Source of the DNA: an uncultured Sulfitobacter sp.
GTDB lineage: Bacteria; Pseudomonadota; Alphaproteobacteria; Rhodobacterales; Rhodobacteraceae
DNA: 64,000 bases
Direction of reading: 5' to 3'
Assembly: GCF_947502895.1 (NCBI RefSeq)
Contig: NZ_CANNBM010000001.1
Location: 868,001-932,000, forward strand
Both the position numbers and the translations under genes were made by a program. The stretch's first letter is position 1, and each line of letters opens with the position of its first letter. The notes under the pieces were generated by a model, which saw nothing but the letters and a program-made list of their open reading frames with translations, did not search any database and was not told where the DNA came from. Positions 7,562-15,366 of this stretch are shown here, one piece after another.

Positions 7562-9961
7562 TTATCCGCGCAGCACGCCACCCGTGGCCTTGGTTACTTT
7601 CTCGATCACTTTGGCGCCAACCGCTTCAATATCCGCATCCTTGAGAGTCTTCTCGACAGGCTGCATCCGTACCGTCAGGGCCAGTGATTTCTTCCCCTCC
7701 CCCAGACTACCGCCTAAAAATTCGTCAAATACCCGAACATCCTCGATCAGGGCTTTGTCTGCACCCATCGCAGCATTCACCAGCGTCGCCGCCTCGACTT
7801 CTTCATCAACAACAAAGGCGAAATCACGTTCCACCGCCTGCAAATCACTGATCCGCAGCGCAGGCCGCGTAGCGCCTGCCTTGCGCTTCAGAGGCACTTC
7901 GGCAGGCCAGAGGGTAAAGGCCATCACAGGCCCCTTCACATCCATCGCAGCCAATACACGCGGATGTACTTCGCCGTAAACGCCCAGCACCTTTTTCGGA
8001 CCAAGACAGATCATGCCATGGCGACCAGGGTGCCACCATTCAGACGCACCGCGCAAAATTTGTACTTTGGCAGGCGCACCCATAGCGGCCAATACCGCTT
8101 CGGCGTCCGCTTTGACGTCAAACAAGTCCACATCACGTGACGCCCCCAAAACATCCTTGGGTCCGGTGCGCCCGACCAACAGGCCTGTCACCAGCATGTG
8201 CTGCTCACCAGGTTCACCGCCGCTAAACGCAGGCCCCACTTCGAACAATGCCATATCGGAAAAGCCGCGTGCCTGATTGCGCGCAGCTGCCTGCAACAAA
8301 CCGGGCAACAGCGCGGGGCGCATATGGCTCATGTCATTGCTGATCGGGTTTTCCAAACGCGTCGTATCGGTCCCCCCACCAAACAGTGCCGCCGAAGGTT
8401 GGTCGATGAAACTGTAGGTCACGCATTCATGATACCCAAGCGCGGCGGCCGTGCGCCGTGCGGCCACTTCGCGCCGTTGCGCGGGCGACATGACGGGGCG
8501 CGGCACGCCGCTTGTCAAACGTGGCAGGGGCCGCCCTTCCAGCTTGGTCAGTGATGCAATACGCGCCACTTCCTCCACCAGATCGGCCTCGCCCTGCACA
8601 TCGGGGCGCCAGCTGGGGACATGGGCCATGTCGCCCTCCAGGCGGAACCCCAGTGCAGTCAGCGATTGGCGCTGTTCGGCCTCCGGAATATCCATCCCCA
8701 CCAGCGAGATCACACGCTTTGCGTTCAAACGATAGGCACGGCTGGTGTCAGGCACCTTGCCAGCCACAACAACTTCGGATGCCTCACCACCCGCGTGATC
8801 AAGGATCATGCGCGTAGCATGTTCGATCCCGTAGGGGGTCCACTCAGGGTCGATCCCGCGCTCAAAACGGTACCGCGCGTCCGAATTGATCTTGAGCGCG
8901 CGGCCCGTATAGGCCGTGCGCACCGGATCAAAATAGGCCGCCTCAACAAATACATTCACGGTCTCTTCCGTCACGCCAGAGGGCAGCCCCCCCATCACGC
9001 CTGCAATGCTCTCGACGCCGTTCGCATCCGAGATCAGCGTCATATCGGGCTGGAACGTGTATTCCTTGTCATCCAGCGCCACCAGCGTTTCGCCGCCCTT
9101 GGCACGGTGTACCCGCAGCGCGTTTCCCGCGATCTTGTCTGCATCAAACACGTGCAGCGGGCGGTTCCGGTCGTAAGTGTAGAAATTCGTCACATCGACC
9201 AAAAAGCTGATGGGCCGCAGGCCAATCGCGCGCAGCTTGTCCTGTAACCATGCAGGGCTGGGGCCATTTTTGACACCGCGAATAACACGGCCATAGAAAA
9301 CGGGGCAATACTCTAGCGTGTCTTCGTCAATGCTGACGCTTACGGGACAGGGGAATGCCCCCTCAACCGCCGCTACATCGCGATTTTTCAGCTTGCCCAG
9401 CCCGCGCGCGGCCAGATCACGCGCAATCCCGCGCACGCCAAGTGCGTCGGGACGGTTGGGCGTGATCGCAATCTCGATCACAGGGTCCACTTTAGCCGGA
9501 TCATTTTCGGCCAGCCAATCAACAAAGCTGTCGCCAACATTGCCCGAGGGCAGCTCGATAATGCCGTCATGCTCTTCGGACAGTTCCAGCTCCCGCTCGG
9601 AGGCCATCATGCCAAAGCTTTCGATCCCGCGGATTTTGCCCACACCAATCGTCGTATCAATGCCTGGCACATAAACACCGGGCTTGGCGATCACCACAGT
9701 GATCCCCTCGCGCGCGTTGGGCGCCCCGCAGATAATCTGCTGCAGGCCCTCGTCCGTCTCTACCTGACACACGCGCAAACGGTCCGCATCTGGATGCTTT
9801 TCAGCGGATTTCACGAAACCCAATGTAAAATCGCGCAGCTTGGCACCGCGGTCTTCGACGCCTTCAACTTCCAGACCCAGATCGGTCAGGGCATAGGTGA
9901 TCTCGTCCACGGAAGCCGTGGTATCAAGGTGCTCTTTGAGCCAGGAGAGAGTGAATTTCAT
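7562..9961 (-). CDS. pheT: Phenylalanine--tRNA ligase beta subunit
   Basis: A 799-aa subunit of the alpha2-beta2 enzyme that charges tRNA-Phe. Domains in order: N-terminal helix and EMAP-type tRNA-binding fold (residues about 40-150, with ICGAPNAREGITVVIAKPG); B3/B4 editing domain (about 210-375); B5 domain (about 400-470); catalytic-like core (FIDQPSAALFGGGTD; NPISNDMSHMRPALLPGLLQ); and a C-terminal FDX-ACB anticodon-binding domain (AVERDFAFVVDEEVEAATLV). The start has AAAGGA 8 bases upstream. It is separated from pheS by three inserted elements (10028-11619), which is unusual because pheST are normally adjacent. Confidence 0.97.
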   Translation of the reverse strand: MKFTLSWLKEHLDTTASVDEITYALTDLGLEVEGVEDRGAKLRDFTLGFVKSAEKHPDADRLRVCQVETDEGLQQIICGAPNAREGITVVIAKPGVYVPGIDTTIGVGKIRGIESFGMMASERELELSEEHDGIIELPSGNVGDSFVDWLAENDPAKVDPVIEIAITPNRPDALGVRGIARDLAARGLGKLKNRDVAAVEGAFPCPVSVSIDEDTLEYCPVFYGRVIRGVKNGPSPAWLQDKLRAIGLRPISFLVDVTNFYTYDRNRPLHVFDADKIAGNALRVHRAKGGETLVALDDKEYTFQPDMTLISDANGVESIAGVMGGLPSGVTEETVNVFVEAAYFDPVRTAYTGRALKINSDARYRFERGIDPEWTPYGIEHATRMILDHAGGEASEVVVAGKVPDTSRAYRLNAKRVISLVGMDIPEAEQRQSLTALGFRLEGDMAHVPSWRPDVQGEADLVEEVARIASLTKLEGRPLPRLTSGVPRPVMSPAQRREVAARRTAAALGYHECVTYSFIDQPSAALFGGGTDTTRLENPISNDMSHMRPALLPGLLQAAARNQARGFSDMALFEVGPAFSGGEPGEQHMLVTGLLVGRTGPKDVLGASRDVDLFDVKADAEAVLAAMGAPAKVQILRGASEWWHPGRHGMICLGPKKVLGVYGEVHPRVLAAMDVKGPVMAFTLWPAEVPLKRKAGATRPALRISDLQAVERDFAFVVDEEVEAATLVNAAMGADKALIEDVRVFDEFLGGSLGEGKKSLALTVRMQPVEKTLKDADIEAVGAKVIEKVTKATGGVLRG

Positions 9962-10027
9962 AGCAGGCGTCCTTTGGGCGGCGATTGGCGTTTGGGTAAC
10001 GCCTTATGGCCCCATATTCAACGCCCT

Positions 10028-10822
10028 TCACGGATATCGCGGTGCGCGCCCTGCCAGTTGGTCCAACTGCCAGCCGATCCAACCGTGAGGGATGAAATGC
10101 CCGCCACTGTGCAGGTCCAGCGTGACTGTCCCACCATCACATTCCCATGTGCGCCGTTCCAGCGTCAGCCATTCAACGGCTTGCCATTCCTCAAGACGGG
10201 GCGCGTCACCACAGCCGAAGCTGTCACGCCATAGTGCCACGGGATAGGTCACATCACCGTCAGGCCCCAACGGAAAATCCATCACCGTATCAGCCAGCCC
10301 GTGAACATGCCGCACGCTTTGTGGCGCAGTGGCGCAATCAGTGTCCTGCGGCAAGCTGCCACCAATGGCCAGCAAGGCGGCGACGTCCCAACCATTGTCA
10401 CAGGCATAGCGCCACGCCATCGCAGCGCCGTAGGAATACCCCGAGATATAGATGCGGTCGCGATCAATCGGATACATACCCGCCGCATCCTCGATCACCG
10501 CAGCGGCAAAATCCACATCGGCACTGCCTTCGCGCCGAAAATCCCACGTGCGGCCCAAGCCATTGGGGGCCAGCAGCAGCACACCACGGTTGCGCGTATG
10601 GGTCGCGATGCGGGAATGCTTGACGATCAAATCCCCCTGCCGCCCCCAACCGTGGAAATGCAACAATACAGGCAAAGCCGCCTCCCCGTCCCACTCGTCA
10701 GGCGCAAGCAAGTGATAAGACCACTCGCCCAGCGCACAAGGCACGTCACCCCCACAGTCAGATTTCCAAGGCCCGATGGCGGGAAGGAGAAGGAGGGCGA
10801 GAAATAAGAGGGCGAGTTTCAT
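10028..10822 (-). CDS. Secreted LpqC-like alpha/beta-hydrolase (PHB depolymerase / feruloyl esterase type)
   Basis: A 264-aa protein with a hydrophobic N-terminal export signal (LALLFLALLLLPAIGPW). LLHFHGWG is the oxyanion-hole strand, ISGYSYGAAMAW carries the nucleophile Ser in GxSxG, HVHGLADTVMDFP carries the likely acid, and HSGGHFIPHGW the catalytic His. This set matches the LpqC / poly(3-hydroxybutyrate)-depolymerase-like esterases. Substrate unknown; an exported esterase acting on polyester or plant-type ester bonds is plausible. It lies between a truncated copy of pheT and real pheT in the same direction. Confidence 0.75.
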   Translation of the reverse strand: MKLALLFLALLLLPAIGPWKSDCGGDVPCALGEWSYHLLAPDEWDGEAALPVLLHFHGWGRQGDLIVKHSRIATHTRNRGVLLLAPNGLGRTWDFRREGSADVDFAAAVIEDAAGMYPIDRDRIYISGYSYGAAMAWRYACDNGWDVAALLAIGGSLPQDTDCATAPQSVRHVHGLADTVMDFPLGPDGDVTYPVALWRDSFGCGDAPRLEEWQAVEWLTLERRTWECDGGTVTLDLHSGGHFIPHGWIGWQLDQLAGRAPRYP

Positions 10823-10953
10823 AGCGCGAGGTTAGCCCCAAAGATCGCAGTGTCACGTCACAAAACTGTGGGTCTGTTTGTAGCCTAGTCCCACTCAAGC
10901 TCTGAGCGTGCTTCCAGTGCCATCACCCCTAGATTGAGCCTTGGCAACTGGTA

Positions 10954-11045
10954 TCCAGACCCAGATCGGTCAGGGCATAGGTGATCTCATCGACCGAAGC
11001 CGTGGTGTCGAGGTGCTCTTTGAGTCAAGAGAGAGTGAATTTCAT
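10954..11045 (-). pseudogene. Duplicated 5' fragment of pheT with a nonsense codon
   Basis: These 92 bases align without gaps to the first 92 bases of pheT (9870-9961), with seven differences by my count. The fragment keeps the ATG and encodes MKFTLS, then TGA where pheT has Trp7, then LKEHLDTTASVDEITYALTD. It has its own ribosome site (GGAGGG, 8 bases upstream) inside the end of the neighbouring gene. It ends at 10954 with unrelated sequence beyond. It is a non-functional remnant; the divergence suggests it came from a different strain rather than a fresh copy. Confidence 0.9.
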
Positions 11046-11046
11046 T

Positions 11047-11619
11047 TTACTGCCCTCCAGAAAGCAGATTTAGAATAACGTAAATTGTTCCAACAAATCC
11101 TGCAAACATTAGATATGCTACAGCTGCATTTACGGGTGTTCCAAACTGTCGCTGCGCTAAAAATCTTACTTGTTTCGTCAAGGTATCGGGACAGTTTACC
11201 GCTATCAGTTGCAGATTTCGGCGGTCAATATCTATCAGATCTACAATTAGGAGTTCCCTCGGAGCAAGAGTCGGAATCAGGATAGAAAAACCACCTTTTT
11301 CTAGCGCTTTTGAAGTATGCTCTCGAGGAGACCAAATAGTGTAGCTGCTTGGTATATCATTGAGTATCAGTTCAATGCCAGCCGCCGCTTTCCGTCCAGT
11401 GTTCTGAATAAATAACTTTTCAGTCGAAATAACTATTGGCTCATTCTCTGGGTCAAGTTTGAACTTGTGAAAACTCATGTTTGTTGAGCCCCACGTAATT
11501 TTGACGCGTGGCTGAAACATTGCAACAAGTAGAGCAGTTACAAGAGATATTGCGACAGCACTGAGAAACTGATGAACCGGCTCAATAATACCCCACAGTT
11601 CGGCTAGCAGTCCACTCAC
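11047..11619 (-). CDS. Unknown two-TM membrane protein inserted between pheS and pheT
   Basis: A 190-aa protein of no family I recognise. One membrane segment near residues 16-34 (VHQFLSAVAISLVTALLVAM), a soluble middle of beta-rich character (FKLDPENEPIVISTEKLFIQ; DLIDIDRRNLQLIAVNCPD), and a second segment near the C-terminus (VAYLMFAGFVGTIYVILNLL). Base composition is visibly AT-richer than pheS and pheT, a sign of transfer. It overlaps the pheS stop by four bases, and its own stop lies one base from the start of the pheT remnant, so it arrived fitted into the pheST transcript. Function unknown. Confidence 0.65.
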   Translation of the reverse strand: MSGLLAELWGIIEPVHQFLSAVAISLVTALLVAMFQPRVKITWGSTNMSFHKFKLDPENEPIVISTEKLFIQNTGRKAAAGIELILNDIPSSYTIWSPREHTSKALEKGGFSILIPTLAPRELLIVDLIDIDRRNLQLIAVNCPDTLTKQVRFLAQRQFGTPVNAAVAYLMFAGFVGTIYVILNLLSGGQ

Positions 11620-12689
11620 CTACTCAACCCACCATGCAAATTCGGCTGATCCAAGCTCGCGAACCCATAGTGCCGCAGCCAACGCAGATCTGAATCAAAG
11701 AACGCGCGCAAATCGGGTATCCCGTATTTCAACATCGCAATACGGTCGATCCCCATGCCAAAGGCAAAGCCCTGCCAGATGTCGGGATCAATCCCGCCAG
11801 CGTGCAGCACTTTGGGGTGGACCATGCCGGAACCCAGAACTTCCATCCAACCATCGCCCTCACCGATGCGCAGCTGCCCGTCGACCCATGAGCATTGGAT
11901 ATCCACCTCTGCCGATGGCTCGGTGAACGGGAAGTGCGAGGCGCGAAAGCGGGTCTTGATGCCGTCAATCTCGAAGAACGCGGCAAAGAACTCCTCCAGC
12001 ACCCATTTGAGGTTTGCCATCGAGATATCCTTGTCGATCGCCAGCCCTTCGACCTGATGGAACATCGGCGTATGGGTCTGGTCGTAATCGGCACGATACA
12101 CACCACCGGGACAGATGATGCGCAATGGCGCTCCTTCGGCCTCCATCGTGCGGATTTGCACGGGGCTGGTGTGCGTGCGCAGGACGTGCGGCGGGCGCGC
12201 GTCCCCCTCGGCCCGCGCCATGTAAAACGTGTCCATCTCGGCGCGCGCGGGGTGATGGCCGGGGATGTTAAGCGCATCGAAGTTGTACCAATCGGTATCA
12301 ATGCGCGGCCCCTCAGCCACGGAAAACCCCATCTCGGCAAAGATCGCTGTCAGCTCTTCGGTGACCTGAGACACAGGGTGCAACGTCCCCGCAGGCCGCA
12401 CGCGTGAGGGCAGCGTCACATCCAGCCACTCACTGCGCAAACGCTCGTCCAGCGCGGCATCGCCCAGCGCCGCCTTCTTCGCTGCCAACGCCGAGTTGAT
12501 CTCGTCCTTCAAAGCGTTCAGCGAAGGGCCTGCCACCTGACGTTCCTCGGGTGTCATCTTGCCCAGTTCGCGCATCTTGAGCGCGACTTCGCCCTTCTTG
12601 CCCACAGCGGCCAGACGGATGTCTTCCAATCCGGCCTCATCGGCTGCATTTGCAATCTGGCTCAGGTATTTTTGCTTGAGATCGTCCAT
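11616..12689 (-). CDS. pheS: Phenylalanine--tRNA ligase alpha subunit
   Basis: A 357-aa catalytic subunit starting MDDLKQKYLSQIANAADEAG. Class II synthetase motifs are present: HPVSQVTEELTAIFAEMGF leading to the FDALNIPGHHPAR motif-1/2 region, LRTHTSPVQIRTME, GGVYRADYDQTHTPMFHQVE, and motif 3 in FGMGIDRIAMLKYGI. The length matches the family when the start is taken at 12689 (AAGGA upstream); a longer in-frame start at 12767 adds an unsupported tail. It is followed directly by the unknown membrane gene instead of pheT. Confidence 0.97.
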   Translation of the reverse strand: MDDLKQKYLSQIANAADEAGLEDIRLAAVGKKGEVALKMRELGKMTPEERQVAGPSLNALKDEINSALAAKKAALGDAALDERLRSEWLDVTLPSRVRPAGTLHPVSQVTEELTAIFAEMGFSVAEGPRIDTDWYNFDALNIPGHHPARAEMDTFYMARAEGDARPPHVLRTHTSPVQIRTMEAEGAPLRIICPGGVYRADYDQTHTPMFHQVEGLAIDKDISMANLKWVLEEFFAAFFEIDGIKTRFRASHFPFTEPSAEVDIQCSWVDGQLRIGEGDGWMEVLGSGMVHPKVLHAGGIDPDIWQGFAFGMGIDRIAMLKYGIPDLRAFFDSDLRWLRHYGFASLDQPNLHGGLSR

Positions 12690-12805
12690 ATCATGCGCGT
12701 CCTTCAGAAGTTGCAAACCTGCTACCAGAACCGCCGCCAAACGCAACCCGTCCAGCCGCACAGACATATCCGCGCCATCAAGACGAAGAAAATGCGTCCA
12801 GCCCC

Positions 12806-12826
12806 GCGGCCCGTCGGGCGGGCCGC
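12806..12826. other. GC-rich hairpin upstream of pheS
   Basis: GCGGCCCG pairs perfectly with CGGGCCGC around a TCGGG loop; eight A follow on the + strand. In the pheS direction this is a T-run before a hairpin, not after it, so it is not a normal terminator for that strand. It could be a leader structure of pheS, but no Phe-rich leader peptide is evident. Confidence 0.4.
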
Positions 12827-12938
12827 AAAAAAAATAAAAAACTCTCCATAACTAGTGGGATCAAGGGTGGCCCCCTACAATATTGAGTAGTACAGTATAG
12901 AAATGCCCCAGCGGCACCTTTGGTCAATCGGAGCAGAC

Positions 12939-13148
12939 ATGCAGCCTGTGATGTATTCACATCGTCTCAAAAGCGTCCTTCAGCACACAGTGCGGGAGTT
13001 GGGGCTGACCGTCTCATTGACCGATGAAAATGCAGGCCTGTCGCTTGCCGATAACGAAGCAATGATCCGCGAAACCGCATCATTGCTGCGCATCCAGCTG
13101 TCTATCGAGCATGGCGAGACTGGAACTTACGTTACTTTTTACCCGTAG
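12939..13148 (+). CDS. Small hypothetical protein (69 aa)
   Basis: Starts MQPVMYSHRLKSVLQHTVRE at ATG 12939, preceded by GGAG. Contains a helical N-terminus and a short strand-rich end (IQLSIEHGETGTYVTFYP). No family recognised. It precedes the ompA-like gene by 39 bases in the same direction and diverges from pheS. A longer reading from 12903 is possible but has no ribosome site. Confidence 0.5.
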   Translation: MQPVMYSHRLKSVLQHTVRELGLTVSLTDENAGLSLADNEAMIRETASLLRIQLSIEHGETGTYVTFYP

Positions 13149-13187
13149 AGCATGTTGTGCCAAAGAGAATTACGTCGGAGACACTAG

Positions 13188-14126
13188 ATGTTTGAAAAAT
13201 CGAAAACGGCTGAAATGCAACGCCTGAGGGCAGCGGGATTCTCTCTCGCCAATGCAGAGCGTCTGTCGCGCAACAAACGCGGACCCGGCAAGGCCATTGT
13301 CGCCAGTGCGGTGGTCGGACTGGTTTTGGTAGGCGGTATAATTGCCGTTGGCTTTGATATGACCCGTCAGGTTGATCAGGCTTTGCAAACAGCGACAAAT
13401 GCGCAGCCCTCGTCCCCCGTTCCAGTACTGGCTGCCGCCCCCGTCATTGCACCTGCCGCTGCACCAGAATTCGTCGCCGTAAACGTGGCGAAGACCCAGC
13501 AGTCAGACGAGCAGTTGGGCGAAACAACACTGCGTGCGCTACAACAGAGCCGCCTGTCCCAGAGCCTTGCGGTGCAAGAGGCCGCTCAGGCCGCCAACAC
13601 AGATCTGTTTTACCAGACCGAAACCGTCACGCGCGCAACAGGGGGTGTGTCCTCTACGCTTGACGCATTGACCTCTGCCGCCGTTCAGGAAATTGCACAG
13701 GAAGCGGTTGCTGAACCGGTCGAGACCTCGGCCACCGCCACAATTGAAGCCGACTGCGTAACCGAACTGGCCAGCCTCGTGCGCGGCGTCACCCTGCCCT
13801 TCAATCTGGCCAGCGCACGCTTGCCAGACGAAGACGCGCCTGTTCTGGGCAACGTGGTCGAGGGGCTCAACAACTGCCCCGATGCGCGCCTGATGGTTGC
13901 AGGCCACTCCGACAGTACAGGGCCCGAAATTGCGAATTTCCAGATGAGCTGGCAGCGCGCGGAAGCAACCATGTCGCGGCTGGTGGCGATGGGCGCCACC
14001 GAGGACCAGCTTGAGGCCATCGGCTTTGGCACCCGCGTGCCATTTGACCCAAACGTCCTATCCGATGCGCCTGAAAACCGCCGCGTTGATTTCCGCGTTC
14101 TGCGCCGTGAGGAGACGAACGGATGA
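13188..14126 (+). CDS. Inner-membrane-anchored OmpA-family protein
   Basis: A 312-aa protein: a cytoplasmic basic N-terminus, one membrane segment at about residues 36-55 (IVASAVVGLVLVGGIIAVGF), a low-complexity Ala/Pro linker, then a C-terminal OmpA-like domain. The latter includes MVAGHSDSTGPEIANFQMSW, RAEATMSRLVAMGATEDQLE, IGFGTRVPF and ENRRVDFRVL, where the Asp and Arg contact diaminopimelate of peptidoglycan. It therefore probably ties the inner membrane to the cell wall. It overlaps the next small membrane gene by four bases. Confidence 0.85.
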   Translation: MFEKSKTAEMQRLRAAGFSLANAERLSRNKRGPGKAIVASAVVGLVLVGGIIAVGFDMTRQVDQALQTATNAQPSSPVPVLAAAPVIAPAAAPEFVAVNVAKTQQSDEQLGETTLRALQQSRLSQSLAVQEAAQAANTDLFYQTETVTRATGGVSSTLDALTSAAVQEIAQEAVAEPVETSATATIEADCVTELASLVRGVTLPFNLASARLPDEDAPVLGNVVEGLNNCPDARLMVAGHSDSTGPEIANFQMSWQRAEATMSRLVAMGATEDQLEAIGFGTRVPFDPNVLSDAPENRRVDFRVLRREETNG

Positions 14127-14356
14127 GCCTTGCGCTGCTGCTTCGGTTTTTGATTATTCTGCTGGCAATGCTCGCGGCTGGCACAGTGGGATACGTCTAT
14201 GCCCGCAATCAGGCCGAGCAACGCACAGCGCGGCAAATTGATATGCTCACTTCTGAAATCAGGAAAATGCGTCGCCGCACCAGTACTGCCGAGGCGGAAC
14301 AGATTCGCGCTCAGGCGCGGCTGTCGCAGGAAAAGCGCCGCCAGCGGCGAGGCTAG
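14123..14356 (+). CDS. Small membrane protein with basic coiled-coil tail
   Basis: A 77-aa protein with an N-terminal membrane helix (LRFLIILLAMLAAGTVGYVY) followed by a charged helix rich in Arg, Gln and Glu that could form a coiled coil. Its ATG overlaps the TGA of the OmpA-like gene, implying coupled translation and a shared envelope role. No family recognised. Confidence 0.6.
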   Translation: MSLALLLRFLIILLAMLAAGTVGYVYARNQAEQRTARQIDMLTSEIRKMRRRTSTAEAEQIRAQARLSQEKRRQRRG

Positions 14357-14362
14357 TCCAGA

Positions 14363-14776
14363 TTACGTCAGTTCAACCGAGAGGTCTTGCAGAACATCCA
14401 GCAGGCTTTCGACGTTGACCGTCTCTGGGTTCACGTCGTCCGTTGCGAAATAACGCATGTAGATTTCGCGCGTCTGCGCATCCATGCCTTGGTGCAGACC
14501 CATCGACCAGCGCGGGAACATCCGTTCACGCACGTCATAGCAGCCCATCAGGATGATATTGCTGTGCCGCGTGTCGCGCGCAATGCGATGATACAGGGCC
14601 GAAACCTCAACGCGACCACCCTCAAGGACCTGCAAGAAATGGTCGCCGTTGTAATGCAGCAAGCCCGATACATTCATGCGGCCATTGTTACGCTGGCACG
14701 TCTCAATCAACGCCTCGATATCAAGGCTCTCTGACGGGTTCCGTTGGCTGTAATACACCAGTCGCGTCAAGTTCAT
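14363..14776 (-). CDS. BLUF-domain blue-light photoreceptor
   Basis: A 137-aa single-domain protein. MNLTRLVYYSQ places the flavin-contacting Tyr at residue 8; RMNVSGLLHYNGDHFLQVLE supplies the conserved Asn (35) and Gln (49), and FPRWSMGL the Trp/Met pair. These are the FAD-binding and signalling residues of BLUF sensors. There is no output domain, so it must act through a partner protein, as PixD-type proteins do. No obvious partner is adjacent; the neighbours are an OmpA-like pair and a GFA protein. Confidence 0.92.
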   Translation of the reverse strand: MNLTRLVYYSQRNPSESLDIEALIETCQRNNGRMNVSGLLHYNGDHFLQVLEGGRVEVSALYHRIARDTRHSNIILMGCYDVRERMFPRWSMGLHQGMDAQTREIYMRYFATDDVNPETVNVESLLDVLQDLSVELT

Positions 14777-14952
14777 GTGGCTACCCGTTCCAAAGTTACA
14801 TCATTTAGTAGGTATACTGTATCAGCGGCAACGACGAAGCCCAACTGCGAAATCATCCCTATCACGCCTTTTCTAACAAATTCTGCTAGACAGATCAGCA
14901 CCGCACGCCCTAGCCTGAGCCACCTCGGATACAATCAGATGGACACAGTGGG

Positions 14953-15366
14953 ATGACACAGACGGGCCGATGCTATTGTGGCGATATCACTTATGAAACG
15001 CATGCAGATCCTGTTTGGCAGGCGCAATGCCATTGCCGCGAATGCCAGTATATCTCGGGCGGCGGTCCCAACTATTTCATGATGATTCCCGAAGACGCGT
15101 TCAACTACACCAAAGGCATCCCGCAGCAGTTCAGTCGCAGTGATCTGGAAACGCCCCGCACACGCGATTTTTGCGGCAATTGCGGCACGCATTTGCTCAC
15201 CCGCCTTCCCGGTCGCCCTCTGCTCGTGCTCAAGGTCGGCACACTGGATGATCCAAAGGCCTATACAGGGCCGGAAATGGCAATCTTTACCTGTGACCAG
15301 CAGCCCTTCCACGTGATCGCAGAAGGCCTGCCCACAGCAGACAAGCTGCCGCCCCCGCGCGACTAG
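14953..15366 (+). CDS. GFA family zinc protein
   Basis: A 137-aa protein with the cysteine pattern of the GFA (glutathione-dependent formaldehyde-activating enzyme-like) fold: GRCYCGDITYE, then QAQCHCRECQYISGG, and DFCGNCGTHL. These bind one structural and one catalytic-site zinc. Many GFA proteins are not formaldehyde enzymes, so the substrate is unassigned. The gene is divergent from the BLUF gene and its end overlaps the convergent Hint-domain gene by four bases. Confidence 0.85.
   Translation: MTQTGRCYCGDITYETHADPVWQAQCHCRECQYISGGGPNYFMMIPEDAFNYTKGIPQQFSRSDLETPRTRDFCGNCGTHLLTRLPGRPLLVLKVGTLDDPKAYTGPEMAIFTCDQQPFHVIAEGLPTADKLPPPRD

Noticed and set aside
12806..12838. Intrinsic terminator on the plus strand
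   Set aside because: The hairpin is followed by A, not T, on the plus strand; on the minus strand the T-run precedes the stem.
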